A stretch of DNA of 64,000 bases from Acanthacorydalis orientalis (taxonomy: Eukaryota; Arthropoda; Insecta; Megaloptera; Corydalidae), in contig CM068314.1 in assembly GCA_034766995.1 (NCBI GenBank), positions 25,663,108-25,727,107 on the forward strand, given 5' to 3'. Below, piece by piece: positions 48,883 through 61,500 of the stretch. Position numbers and translations under genes: made by a program. The notes below the pieces were generated by a model, which searched no databases, was not told the DNA's origin, and saw only the letters and a list, made by a program, of their open reading frames with translations. How positions within the stretch are numbered: the first letter of the stretch is position 1; every line of letters begins with the position of its first letter.

Positions 48883-49449
48883 TTAAATTGGTAGAAAAAT
48901 AAAAGGTTTATGACCTTCAAATTCATATACATTTTTCTCTTTTTGGATTTTCCTAGCTGTTTTAAGTGGTCCAGAACTGTTAGATGACTAACGCTTAACT
49001 TTTGTGCAAACTCGAATTGTTGTGCATGGTTCTAATTCAGCTAACGCCTTTAAATCGTCGTTATGAACTGAAGAAGGATGCCCGCGATCTTCTTCAACTT
49101 CAAGGCTCTTGTCTCCAGCACGAAATTTGTGGAACCACCATTGCACCATACATTCCTTAACAGTAATTCCTTAAAAGCATAGTTTTGTTTACGAACAGTT
49201 TGTCCTGCTTTACCACCAGTTTTGAACCCATACAAAAAATGCTCTTATTTGCTTGTTTTCTATCTTTAATTCAGTACCCCATTTGAAGAAAAATTAATAA
49301 TGAAACCAAAGTCGGTGTTACCAAAATACAGACCAAAAAATGTACTTTAAAATTATATTAATATGAACACAATGTAATGACACTTTCATATAAAAAAGAA
49401 GGCTAGAATTCAGAAAACAAAAACCGAAATTATTTTCCTACCGACCTAA
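48883..49449 (-). mobile_element. Mariner-derived deletion element, 567 bp (copy 5)
   Basis: The right end in reverse complement begins TTAGGTCGGTAGGAAAATAA. The left end begins TTAAATTGGTAGAAAAATAA. TA flanks both sides (48881-48882 and 49450-49451). On the minus strand it contains the amino-terminal helix-turn-helix region of a mariner transposase, and then jumps directly to the 3' end, skipping the whole catalytic domain. Length and breakpoint agree with the element at 61501-62068 (568 bp), so this is an established non-autonomous, MITE-like family and not an isolated truncated copy. Confidence 0.9.
48945..49270 (-). pseudogene. N-terminal mariner transposase fragment (in copy 5)
   Basis: The minus-strand reading gives VQWWFHKFRAGDKSLEVEE, then a linker, then LEPCTTIR and LTVLDHLKQLGKSKK. 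This is the paired helix-turn-helix DNA-binding domain of a mariner transposase, interrupted by small frameshifts. The 61-codon open frame at 49235-49050 is in a different phase for part of this and is not the native product. No catalytic motif is present. Confidence 0.85.
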
Positions 49450-50223
49450 TAATTGTAATTGAACTACTTTTTTTTAAAAAAAATGTGTTATTTCGATATA
49501 ATCTAAAATCTATTAAAATAAAATGTTCGGTTTTATTTATGTTACACATATTTTTTAATTTCAATTTTATTTTTCATTCCGTTGTTCAGTTAACCGTAAA
49601 AAATATCTTTATTCTAAGTAAAAATATTAGAATGATAGTAAAGAAAGTATGTTCACAAATACTTTCAATAAAATAACCTATTAACAGTTCATTTTACAAA
49701 TTCATAAATAAGCAGTACTTTGAAGTTAAACAGTTTAGATGTATTCAAAATAGTTTAGAATTGGTTTTGTGAACAGTTCAAGTTTAAATCAATGTTTTGA
49801 AATTGAACTAGTATTATCAACATTTTATGTTCAGAAATTCTTCGTACAATATGTTAAATTATCGTTTTCATTCGTAGTTGTTATGAGTGAACTCTACAAT
49901 GTCACTTTACATTTTCATTTAATGTAAAAACATGACGAATTGGTTTTATGGAATCATTAGGTACTATATTAAAAGAAATTCTTAGAAAATGAAGTCATGT
50001 AACATATATTTGTTAAAAATCCACGGCCACAAAGAACAATGAAAACAATAAATTTATGTAATTTTCATGGAAAATTTGGAAATGTCCCAGTATTTGTATG
50101 TAGAAACTGATGAAACCACGAAAAGATTAATGAAACCAAAAAAGTCAGTGTGGTTACCCGTTGCGCTCCAGAATTTTGTAAACATTATACGCATTTTATA
50201 TGTATATATGTGTACGAGTATGT

Positions 50224-50249
50224 TATATATATATATATATATATATATA
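50224..50249. repeat. (TA)n microsatellite, 26 bp
   Basis: Short TA array. Confidence 0.95.
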
Positions 50250-50418
50250 CACAAACATATATTATAGATAATGTGTACATAAATTAAAAAGTAGATAAAA
50301 ATATTTAATTAATCTAATGAAATTAAATATTTAAATGTATGCGTATATATCTACAAATAAACATTCATTCAGTCATCAACAACACCCACATAAACATATG
50401 CATGTGCATACAAACATG

Positions 50419-50431
50419 CATACATACATAC

Positions 50432-50463
<32 letters not shown>
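50419..50463. repeat. Compound (CATA)n(TA)n microsatellite
   Basis: Four CATA units followed, after GTG, by a TA array of about 26 bp. Confidence 0.95.
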
Positions 50464-50464
<1 letters not shown>

Positions 50465-50638
50465 AAACTACTATGAATATTTATCTAATTGTTTAAATTT
50501 TGTTGGTGAAAATTGATAAAAATAGTTCGCCGTTGGAACATGTTTATTTTTAAAAAATGACATAAAAATACTAGAGTTACGGAAGAAAACTAAAAAGTAA
50601 TATTTTTGTGGTGTTAAAATATGTTTCAGTCCGTTCGC

Positions 50639-50639
<1 letters not shown>

Positions 50640-50682
<43 letters not shown>
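50640..50682. repeat. (TA)n microsatellite, 43 bp
   Basis: Uninterrupted TA array. Confidence 0.98.
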
Positions 50683-50691
<9 letters not shown>

Positions 50692-52010
50692 ATATTAATT
50701 AGAAATTTGGTTAGAAGGTGGACCTCATATATTATTTTCTCTCGTCCGTGCATCTTATATATAAGCGTTCCACATTGTCGAAAATGTAGTTTCCGAAAAT
50801 TATCCATCGACGTGACCTATTTTATGAACAGCAGCCAATGACCTATGATAACAATATAGTTAAACTGTCAGACATTTTTATAGTGATGAACTTCAATATA
50901 TATTTATTTTAGTCTATAAATAATGTAGCTGGTTCAGTGTATTCAATTCTATTTCTGTCGAAGTGTTAATTTCCAAAAAAAAAAAATTTTAAATATATTT
51001 AGTCAATTTGCAACTATTTTTGTATAAAATGTGTAACTAAATAATTGTATTTAAATCTATAGTAAAATTATTTGTAACTAAGTAATTAAAAAAAATGTGA
51101 ATTATACATGTTTAATCAATTGACATTTATATAATATTTGTGTTTAAAAATTAGTAGTACAATACATTGTGATATGTTTAATTGTTAATTCATTTTCATC
51201 AGTTTAAATAAAATATATAAATACAATAATACTATGTGCTGTGTAAAATCAAATACCAAACATATATTCAGTTACATTAATCCATAAACGTAGATTTTTC
51301 GTCCACTTTTTTTTTTGATATAAATAAATTAAATTGTAATATTATAGTTAAAACATACGTTTGACAATTCAATTTATAAAAAAAATCCGTGCTGGCGGCA
51401 TTATATTCTGGTTTGTTATTGACATATTGATTATATATATGTTATTCAATTTGAATTCGTTATTTTGATCAAAAAATTATTGATAAATATAAAATTTTTG
51501 TATAACGTATAGAATACAAACATGCATGTTTCACAGTATATTTGTAAATTAATAATATTCATTAAAAAATAGTTGTTTATAAAAATTTTTAATTTGAAAA
51601 AAATGTTAATATTTAAATAAAAGTATAGATAAATATTATCTTTTGAATTAGTTAATTTAATTTTCAATTTTTGTTCTAGTTAAGTAGTACAAAGAATATC
51701 AAATAATTTAAACATTTGTTGTATGAAACGATGAACTTGTAAAAATTAATGAGTATAAAATCACTAAAAGTGATTTGTGAGACACTGATAGGTGGTAGGT
51801 AGTTATATATGTGTTTTGTATATAAAAATACAAAGAAGTAAAAATGTCATTTGGATAATAAGCTCTTTTCTTTTTCATATCAAATCTCATAAAATATGCG
51901 ATTTATGTGTATAACTCATTTCATAAATAATCCATTTTTGATTCACAGAGAAAATATTGTCTGTAGAAAAACTTCTCTAAGTCCATTTTCAGATTATTGG
52001 TAGACTTATG

Positions 52011-52562
52011 GTGTTGTCGACCGAGATATAGATACTGTGACTATGCGGGCATGACGAAGATATCGCAACGAACCTGTCAGTGCTCGTAAAGAAAGGAAAA
52101 TCCTTTTTTTCAAATCCGCTATTTCTATCTTAAACTTGTATTTATCTTACAATCCAGCCTGTACCTGTCTTAAAAGCATACGATAAGAAATGGTAGTGTT
52201 TGTGTGGTTTTGAGTGGAAAGAAAAACGATGCCTTAGATTTCCTGTATCTTGTGACTAATGATGCATTTTAGGGAAAGTATTTTTTTTTATCACATACTA
52301 TAGAAATACGTAATTTTCAAGTAAAATTGTATTATTATGATTGTTGATGAAGAAAATAGAACTTAATTTTGGATACGGAATGATTTATAGAATTACTTTC
52401 ATGAAAGAATGAAAGAAAATTTAAATATTACTTTTTTATAAAAATATGTATTTTATGACAAGTAACGAACACTGAACAAACAGAACTTCTAAATAAGTTT
52501 TTATAATTTATTTGAATGATTTTAATTCATACCAATGTTGGTTTTTTAAAACGCAAATTTAA

Positions 52563-52632
<70 letters not shown>

Positions 52633-53445
52633 GCATATATTTAATTTTTTGAGTTATAATTTCATTAAAAAAATACTTTTCTATACATGTAATTTTTAAA
52701 TAAGTTTTACTAGTGAATGTTTTTAATTCTTTAAAAATTTTTTTTGTGTATAGCATTTAAAAGTTAGAAACTTTTATTTATAAAATATTGTTTTTAAAAA
52801 TAAAATGTTTTTATGTCTTATTTATGATGAAAAAGGTTTAAAATTGGAGTGAATATCTTTATTAAAAAATCGCTAGTATTATCTAAAATTAGTTTGTACT
52901 TTATTTGGAATTTATCATGAAATCAGAATTCTAGTTTTATAATTAAGAAACACTAAAAAGACAAGTAATATTTTTATTTTCTACACATTTTTTATTTTAT
53001 TCTTGTACTATTTCTTACTATAAATTAATATATTTTTAAATATGAAAATAACTAAATACAATATATCAGAACTCTTTGATGTCAAAAAAATATATGTCTT
53101 ATAAAAATAAAATATGATTTTGTAAATTTCACTTCGTCCAAAAATTATGTGCTTGAAAAATTTTTCTTCGACTATAATTGTGGAATTTGACATTGTAAAG
53201 TGTTATTTTTAGTTATCTCAACTCTTTTTTCAATTATAGTTTTATTTTTATTATTAGGACATTTTTTTCTACAAGAATAGAGTCAAAAATAGAGTTATAA
53301 ATAATGTTTGTGTAAAATTGAAATTAATTGAAAAAGTTAAGAATACTGTCTTACTTTTGAGTTGTGTTTTTAATTCCATTTCTTTGAAGTATGTACTCAA
53401 TCAAAGAAATTAAGCACATTATTCAAAAAAATAACTTCAAAACAA
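52011..53445. other. Mostly AT-rich; small GC-richer patch at its start
   Basis: The first 200 bp are more balanced in composition but hold no open frame worth listing. The rest is AT-rich with one TA array. Confidence 0.5.
52564..52626. repeat. (TA)n microsatellite, 63 bp
   Basis: Uninterrupted TA array. Confidence 0.98.
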
Positions 53446-53790
53446 ATGGTAATTGTTCGAAATGTAAACCTAATTTCATATTCTTTACAGTGTGATGTCG
53501 AATATAAGCTTTTCCACATTAATCTTTCATCAAGGGCTTTCCAGTACCGCACGTTACTTACTATTGTCCTAATACCGGCTGTTATCATGTCATCATTGTG
53601 TTATACGAAGAGGAGAAGAAATAGGTCATTGCGGCAACAGAGCGTTTCGTAAAAACTTCAGTCGAGACGGTGTTGTTTCGCAAAGCATATTCGGGGAACA
53701 TATCGTAGTAATGTCCGGAACAAACGACTCTTGTATCGCTTATTCGCATTTCAAAGTTCACAACAGTTGGCGCGTTTTCAACTTGGATTG
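53446..53790. other. GC-richer island with short open frames on both strands
   Basis: The plus frame 53446-53652 (68 codons, basic C-terminus KRRRNRSLRQQSVS) and a 63-codon minus frame overlap. Composition is raised over about 300 bp and CpG are frequent. No motif or splice pair decides whether either strand is an exon. Confidence 0.25.
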
Positions 53791-53923
53791 GAATAATTGA
53801 AATTTGTTGAATTTTTGAAATGTTTTCTGTGTGCCATTCACGAAGATTAAATTCGAAACTTTATGTGGTGGAAGTTTGACTGAATGATAAAAATATCTTA
53901 AATTCATGATTGTTTATATTTGA

Positions 53924-53936
53924 ATATATGTATATA

Positions 53937-54001
<65 letters not shown>
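53924..54001. repeat. (TA)n microsatellite with TG breaks, 78 bp
   Basis: The perfect part is 53943-54001. Confidence 0.98.
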
Positions 54002-54006
<5 letters not shown>

Positions 54007-55078
54007 AATAAATGTATTTAACTAGATCGATTATTTTATAAAAATAAACATATTTTTTGACATTTATTGTTAAAAAGAATATGTTCTTTTATAATTGCAA
54101 ACGAGTTGTTGCTTTTATTATACGGATAAGATTTTTTTTTTCTTTTTGATTATTTGTATTCCTTCGGTTTGAAGTTCTGATCTGAAAGCTAAAAAGAGAA
54201 TTTCTTGTCCAAAACATTATGATTGAATGATGAAAACATTATTATTATGATCAATATTGTAGCGATTATTTAAATGTAGGTCGTTAATTTAATTTTACAA
54301 ATAAATTAGTAATACTAAAAGCATTAATCGTTATTTTATCAAAATGGACAATAATTGATTATTATTTGTTTTTATTTAATTTAGTATCTGCATTAGGTTT
54401 TCGAAAAATTTTAATCTTTTTTGATATTTAAAACGAAATTTTCAAAGCCTAACAGGAAATAAAAAAAGTATGCAATCCAGTGTTAAATATCAAAAAAATT
54501 AGTCGATATGAAAATAATAGCCCGTATTCAATAAATATTAATGATATTTAAATTAATTGCGTATAAAATTAAGTTAGGAAGAAAAATCCATGTTTTCAGA
54601 TAAAAAAACTGAAGAAACAAAATAATGATTTCAAATTCAAATATTATTTTATAATAAAAATTACAACTTTTCGAATATATTTGTTTTTATTTATAAAAAT
54701 TAATATTTACTCTCGAAAATATGGATGTCTTCTTAATGAAAAATTGCCATTGAACCTGTATATTTGATGACGAAATTAAATATTTCAAATATTTTGATAT
54801 ATATCAGTAATTTGTCGAGGAAACTTGCGATTTGCTGTTGAATATCGAAGCACTCAAAAATATAATTAAAACAAATCATCTATTATTTCTAAAATTTTAG
54901 TTATGTATAAATGAACTGATTTCATCATATTTTAATAAATACACTTATTATTTTTGTATTTGTTACACTCATTGAAAGAAATTAGTAATTTGTATGAAAG
55001 AGTCTGTTATGTAAGGAATATTTAGTATGTTCATAAACATATATACTTTCACACACACACACATACAGACACCCTCCC

Positions 55079-55080
<2 letters not shown>

Positions 55081-55124
<44 letters not shown>
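55081..55124. repeat. (TA)n microsatellite, 44 bp
   Basis: TA array preceded, after a CCCTCCCCC spacer, by ACACAC. Confidence 0.98.
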
Positions 55125-55127
<3 letters not shown>

Positions 55128-55523
55128 GTGTATGTATGATATATATATACACACACTTAATAGTATTAGAAAATTAATATTTTCAGTTTAAAGTCATAAA
55201 AGTTTATTCATTTATGCTATAATGTGAAAACTTATATATTAACGTATAATTATTTCTTTAAAGATATGATTATTAAAGCATTTCTTTTACAAAAAAAATT
55301 GAACATTATAATTTTCATATTAATTTCAAAGCTTATATACATCTACACGTAAAGAATTTCATCAGTTTTTGAAGTACGTATATTTTTTCATTTTTAATTG
55401 TATACATATTATTACTCTTATACTAAAATCTTTACATATTTACAAAATATTTATTTTAGAATTGTCCTTTATATAATCTGGGCATGTTTTCCTCACATAA
55501 TTAACGCAAGTATATTACTTATT

Positions 55524-55525
<2 letters not shown>

Positions 55526-55586
<61 letters not shown>
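55526..55586. repeat. (TA)n microsatellite, 61 bp
   Basis: Uninterrupted TA array running into ATAATAATAA. Confidence 0.98.
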
Positions 55587-55589
<3 letters not shown>

Positions 55590-55689
55590 ATAATAATTTG
55601 AGTTTAGTTTTTCAAGGAAAATATTTCTATTGTATTCGTATTGTCTGTAGTACATTTGATTTTTTTTTTATAAGCAATACTGCAAATAT

Positions 55690-55692
<3 letters not shown>

Positions 55693-55733
<41 letters not shown>
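55693..55733. repeat. (TA)n microsatellite, 41 bp
   Basis: Uninterrupted TA array. Confidence 0.98.
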
Positions 55734-55739
<6 letters not shown>

Positions 55740-56398
55740 CATAATACTTATTTCGAATAGTTTTTGGATCAGCAATCTTTTAGAAATAAACTTATTTCTT
55801 TCTAAAATTTTATCGTCACGGAGTTGGATGTGAATAACAATGCAATGCCTTTTGCAGTTTTTAGTGCATCCATGAGGATAAGATATACTCGTTGCTTGGC
55901 CTATCTCGTAGACTGGAAGAAAATGTCTTGTGCATATGTGTTGAGATGGGAAAGTTCTTTCAGCGGATTTTAATGTTTACAACGTACTTCTGTCTGAACT
56001 TATAGACACATAAATGCTCTATAAAACTATAAAATTTTAATATGGACAATATTTATTTTATCCTTTGGATATGTATTTTGTTCTAATATATATCATATAT
56101 TGATTTCAATAAAAAATATATCAATTTCGTTATTTTTTAACTTAATGATGGTTTTTATATTTATTATAAAATATAAATATTTAAAAAGAAATTTTAATTG
56201 TAAAGTTAGATTTATGTATTACTTTTGTTAATAATTTAATGCACTATTGCAAATGTTTAGATTTTGCAAAATAATGTGAGGAAAACTTTAAATTTAGTTA
56301 GAATGTTTCAAAAGGAAGTACGTTTTGGATTAACTTTTGTAATCGGATAATTTTGTGAATATGAAATGTTTTAAGTTTTCGCTGTATAAAATTTACAG

Positions 56399-56401
<3 letters not shown>

Positions 56402-56442
<41 letters not shown>
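56402..56442. repeat. (TA)n microsatellite, 41 bp
   Basis: Uninterrupted TA array. Confidence 0.98.
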
Positions 56443-56444
<2 letters not shown>

Positions 56445-57472
56445 TACATATGTTATCATATATAGGTTGTATTTTCATAGTTCCAATTTCTATTTTATTT
56501 AGGAAGTTTGAAAAAAAAATGTAATTTAATAGTGAAATTGAAATTGAAGTACACTTCGCTATTAATACGTTTGAAATAAACTGTATAAAACAATGTTATG
56601 TAATTGGTTATCACAGAAAAAAAATTTATATATTTAAAGTCAAGTCCAGAAGTGCAGTATATTTTATTCGAGTATCATTTACTATATTTTCACTCTGTTC
56701 ATGTTCATTCTGTATGAAATTGATTAAATAGTATTCTCTCTCTATTTGGAAACACTATTTTGATGTGTAATGTTATCAGTAATAACATTTATATTGAATA
56801 ATGCAAATTATATTTCGAAATATATATTTTCATTTGTTAGTATTAAAATAATATGGAACTTATTTGACATTTTATTCATACTATTGTAACAGTGTTTATA
56901 ATTACTATTTAATTAGATGCTTTTCAAAGCGATTTTTAGGATTTTAATATTTTCAATTACGTTTACATGAATGTTAAAAGTATCTTTTAGAATTCTTGTA
57001 GCGCTCATACAAATAGTAGAGGTTTTTTATATACCGAAGAGATTTCAAAATATCTTAAAACTTAAATGTGCTGCTCAATAAATGATAACAAATCTATTAA
57101 TTTATATTATGCTCGTATAAAGTTTAATCAGAAATCAGTATGTCACAATTATATCAAATAATTAACATGATCAATTCCATCTTTATTATGGATGAAACGT
57201 TATGTAAGTATATTGCGCTAAAGAATATGAGGATAAAAATAAAGCAGACATTTATTTTAAAGAAAAGTAGACATACAATTTATAAAAATTCAATAATTTG
57301 AATATTTTTTTTGATTAAATTTACCATGGAAATGTGTTCCTTGTATTTACATATGGAAATAAGACCAGTGAAATAAATTAATGAAAAAAACGAGGAAGGT
57401 TGAATTTAGTATTCTGTAAATACGGGAAATCTGTAAACATATACGTACACGTACATACACGTGTATATATAA

Positions 57473-57478
<6 letters not shown>

Positions 57479-57538
<60 letters not shown>
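57479..57538. repeat. (TA)n microsatellite, 60 bp
   Basis: Uninterrupted TA array preceded by ACGT-containing degenerate repeats. Confidence 0.98.
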
Positions 57539-57541
<3 letters not shown>

Positions 57542-58376
57542 AAGCACAATGTGAAAATAAATAAGAAACTTTGTTTTTAATTGTTGTTTTAATCTGTCTT
57601 CTTTTATTAACTTTTTTGAAAAATTAATGAATTTTCTAAAGAAAATCTTCCTATTTGATATATTTTTATTTGTTTTGATTGTTACATTTTGGTTTTCATA
57701 ACTGTATTTATTAAATACAGTATATAAATAAATCATGTGTATTGAATCGGATGAAATATGTTGCCCTGGCGCAATGGTGCTATCGAATAACACAAGAGAA
57801 ATGTGCATTTTAAGTCTATCGGGTATTCTGCAGCCAGCCGGCAACTTTGAGAACCAATTTCTATCCGTATAAATAGAATATAGAGTATGCAGTACACTAC
57901 GAAATTCGAGTGAGTTTTTCCCTATTTCTATATATCACTATCTGTTTTTATCTGTCTTTTACAAATACAATTGTACGATTCTATAGAAAACGACTGTTTT
58001 TTTGCTTTGAAACATGTTATTTCAAATATTACTATTGTTTAAAACTTTAGATGGTAATAAAATATAGTCGAATCTAGTTATATACTTTTTCGATTGATGA
58101 ATAACTATTTGTGTAAAAAAAATACTATGGATATATTCTAATTTATAACCAAGTACAGTTTTATATTATGTCTATGGAGAAAATAAATAAGAGTGTGTAT
58201 TTATATTATAAAATACTAAATTTCAAATACTTTAGTAAATAGCCTCCGTTTTATGTAAAATGTTTCATCAACCGTATTTAATTGCCTTTGTTGATATAAA
58301 AGAAAAGTAAACACTCGTATTTTACTGAATGAACTAGGGGTATATTGTACATTTGCTTAAGTGTACTTATATATAC

Positions 58377-58382
<6 letters not shown>

Positions 58383-58459
<77 letters not shown>
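58383..58459. repeat. (TA)n microsatellite, 77 bp
   Basis: One of the longest perfect TA arrays in the window. Frames on both strands here are translated repeat. Confidence 0.98.
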
Positions 58460-58464
<5 letters not shown>

Positions 58465-59433
58465 GATAATGGTTGTAACATAAATGTGTTTAAAATTATT
58501 GTAGTCGTTCGCGTGATATGTCTTTTTTGTTTATAAAAAGTTAAAAATGTTAGATGGAAATAAACAGAAATGTTTTTAAATTTTAACAACTTTCAAGAAA
58601 GTATTTATTCAGAATAAAATGTATTTATGTATTTGCTAATGTTTATATTGAATAATTGTTTAATGATGTTTATTTTTAAATGTTCTCTCATTTTCGTTAT
58701 CAGACATTTTTTTTAATTCACGTTTTTTTTATTCACAACTATAGAGTTATGTTTTTTAAATCAGTATTTGTGTTAGTTCTTTTCTATTTTTAGATTTGCG
58801 AGGCGGATATTTTTTTGTCTAGCAAAACATACATACTTTTTTGATACTAGTATTTTCTGCCTTAAAGTTTATTTAATTTTTGTTTCTATAAACGTATTAT
58901 TTGATCTTGTATGTAGATATTTTTATGTTTGTTTCATTTAAGTATTTTTATACACGTCTGTGTATATATTATGTTATAAACAATATTAAAATAAAATTTA
59001 ATATTTTACGTTTATATACAATATTAAAATAAAATACTAGGTTGAGACAAGGTTGTTAAAAAAGCTTCAAACTATTTTATGCTGTTTAATATATTTATTT
59101 AAGGTGTTGGGAATAATTTTTAAATATTATTTTTCAGACGAGAATGTTCATACTTAATATATTGATTTAGTAGTAATGGATAAATATATTGAAGCTCTTT
59201 TAATGTTATTTTTCTATATTTTGACTTTTTATATAAAAAATTCTTATAAATACAGCGCATGTGGTTAAACTTCAAATGAAGTATACTTGTGTCGACTGTT
59301 TGAGTACTGTTTTCTTCTTTAAAAAAATAAGAGTAATTCGTATCTGAAAGAATAGCTAATTGTGTTTTAATAATTGATAATAGCAATGTTTTGCACGTGT
59401 TTCAAAAACTCACGAGTTCAGAAAAACTCTGCA

Positions 59434-60344
59434 AAACTGATGCAAAAATAATTGCGGTTTTTAATATTTTAATTTTGTCGATTTTTTTAGTTACCGTCAT
59501 CTTTCGTTATAGTCATGTGATAGATCATTGTAAACAGTTAAATTAACACTATTAATTTCAGCTTATGTCTATTGTTTTCATTCTTTAGTATTGTTGAATA
59601 TAACCTCTTAAATTAGTTATGGGAAAAATACATTTTTGCGATTTTGTTGTATGAGTTTAAATTGGGACGTAAAGCAACAGAAACTGCTCGAAATATCAAA
59701 TTTGTTTTTAACAAAGAGTAAATTTCTCTACAATAATCGGAAACGTTCATCACAGTGGTTAGAGCGAAGTGAAGGACCAAAATAGTTTCCTAAACCGAAG
59801 CTTCATGAAAAAGATTATGGTCACTGTTTGGTCGTTGGCAAGTGGCATCATTCCCTACAATTTCTTAAATCTTGCTGTAACAATAACAGCAGAAAAATAT
59901 TGTCACAAAATTGAAAAATGCATGAGAAGTTGCATCGTTTACGGCCAGCATTATTTAATCGAAGAGGACTAATTCTTCTCCATGACAATGCCCGACCACA
60001 CGTTTCGCAAACGATTAAAAAAATTAACTGAACTGGGTTATGAAACCTTACCTCACCCACCTTATTCTCCAGACCTGTTTCCGGAAGATTACCATTTTTT
60101 TTAAACATTTGAGTAATTTCCTGCGAAAGAAGGTTTTCAAAGATCAAGCATTAACTCAAAGCGCTTTCGATGAATTCGTTAATTCCAGTACTCTAAAATT
60201 CTGTTTTGTAGGAATAAACAAACATGTTTCCCGTTGGGAGGAATGTGTGCAAGCCATCGATTCATTAATAAACGTAATTTTTAACTGATATATGTCTTTA
60301 TAGTCAATACATAAAAAAACGCAATTATTTTTGCACCAACTTAA
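59434..60344 (+). mobile_element. Internally deleted mariner transposon (copy 4)
   Basis: The right TIR in reverse complement begins TTAAGTTGGTGCAAAAATAA. The left end reads CTGATGCAAAAATAATTGCGG and has lost or mutated its outermost bases. Sequence throughout matches the 34941-36217 mariner closely, so both are the same family. About 365 bp between the first helix-turn-helix region and the first catalytic block are missing, giving an element of about 911 bp. A TA follows the right end. Confidence 0.92.
59619..60288 (+). pseudogene. Deleted mariner transposase (copy 4)
   Basis: It starts at an ATG at 59619, keeps FKLGRKATETARNIKF in shifted frames, and then breaks at about 59712-59722. It resumes at a point equivalent to just after the first catalytic Asp of the 35-kb copy (NNRKRSSQW). 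Later blocks are MVTVWSLASGIIPYNFLN, ITAEKYCHKIEK, LHDNARPHVS with the second catalytic Asp, and SRWEECVQ near the end. The third acidic position reads PEDYHFF in one phase. Open pieces of 67 codons (59769-59972) and 82 codons (60040-60288) are fragments of this gene in different frames. The terminal YFD is lost. Confidence 0.9.
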
Positions 60345-61500
60345 TATTTTATAACAGGTTTTATAATCGAATAACTGGATTTAGATTTTACCCGTTTTAG
60401 AAATAAAAGACTGCCCGGTATAAATATTAGTTTAGGTTTTTCATATGTCGCGAAAAAAAATATTGTAAAAATTCAATGCATAGTTCGTGATGATATTTGT
60501 ATATTATAATAAAGTAGTATAAATGGATATAATTAATCTGGAATTAGTCATAATGTGAGTTGTTTTTATACGCGTATTGCTCATCGCGTTAGTACAGTGA
60601 CGCTGGAGAAAATAATCCGGACTGCAAATTGTTAAAATAATTGTTATTTTTTGCTTCGTTCAGTGTTTGTATTTTTCGTGGCGCTTGCAGATTGCAATAA
60701 AATAAACGTACATGTTGAAAACATCAATTCATTAATTACAATTATCACATAAACATGTTCATAGTGTACGGTATCTGTACACCGTCAAGATTAACCTATA
60801 TTTATGTCATGTGTACATAATATGTTGTTTTATATAGTTAACTGTCACGTTGTGTCATAATCATTTTAAATGGCAATCTCATGTTGTATAATATATCCTG
60901 TATGTGAACTAAACATAGTGAGCGCGAATCGCCCTAGCTACGAGTAGTTTACACAGTATTAACGGTGGATGGACGTTTTAGCCTTCGGCAACTTGTCCAC
61001 ATACGCTTTGACAGCTTGGCAGCATTAAACTCTCACTCTCGCGAGCTATTCATCGTTAAGTTTATGCTACTATATTAGTCTGTGTTATTGCTCATTTCGT
61101 TTAATAGTTTCGTGTGGTTAAGCAAATATATTAATGTATTTCGGTACATTTCCTTTTATTACTTTGCGCGTATTTAACATGCCGCGCACAGAAAGAAAAT
61201 TATGAAGACTTATCCTAAACGTTTATCTTATGTTAAATTTCACTTTTGATTTAATAACGCTTTCAAATTAAATTGAATTAATTTTTAACACTTGTAGTAA
61301 TTATTATACTAAGTAGAATATTTAATACCAACTGTAAAGATGATTTCAGTTCAGTATTAATTCTATTTTACTTTATAAGCGTCAAGAACGATTACTGTTT
61401 ATCTATAATATTTTTGTATCTCAAATTCATTAATTTGGTCGTTTATTATAACTTTTCGTTCGCAGAATAAAATATTTAATGAATATGTAAAATGATAGTA
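60345..61500. other. Mixed stretch with a GC-richer patch, nothing identified
   Basis: The patch 60880-61080 has CpG-containing sequence but no open frame above 40 codons and no repeat ends. The remainder is AT-rich. Confidence 0.4.

Larger units (their letters stand above)
49450..52010. other. AT-rich non-coding stretch
   Basis: No gene recognised. Overlapping 66-codon frames on both strands at 50054-50267 and 76-77-codon frames at 50577-50841 contain translated TA repeat and no motif. Confidence 0.55.
53791..59433. other. AT-rich stretch with many (TA)n arrays
   Basis: No gene recognised. The segment 55800-56000 is more balanced but has no open frame or TIR. Frames of 101 and 88 codons on the minus strand at 57539-57844 and 59120-59386 have no motif. 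A short tandem pair of CAATATTAAAATAAAAT lies at 58981 and 59019. Confidence 0.55.

Noticed and set aside
49050..49235. A 61-codon minus-strand gene
   Set aside because: It is an out-of-phase reading of the transposase fragment in the 567-bp mariner derivative.
57868..57876. TATAAATAG as a promoter TATA box
   Set aside because: It lies in AT-rich background without a GC-rich context or initiator; expected by chance here.
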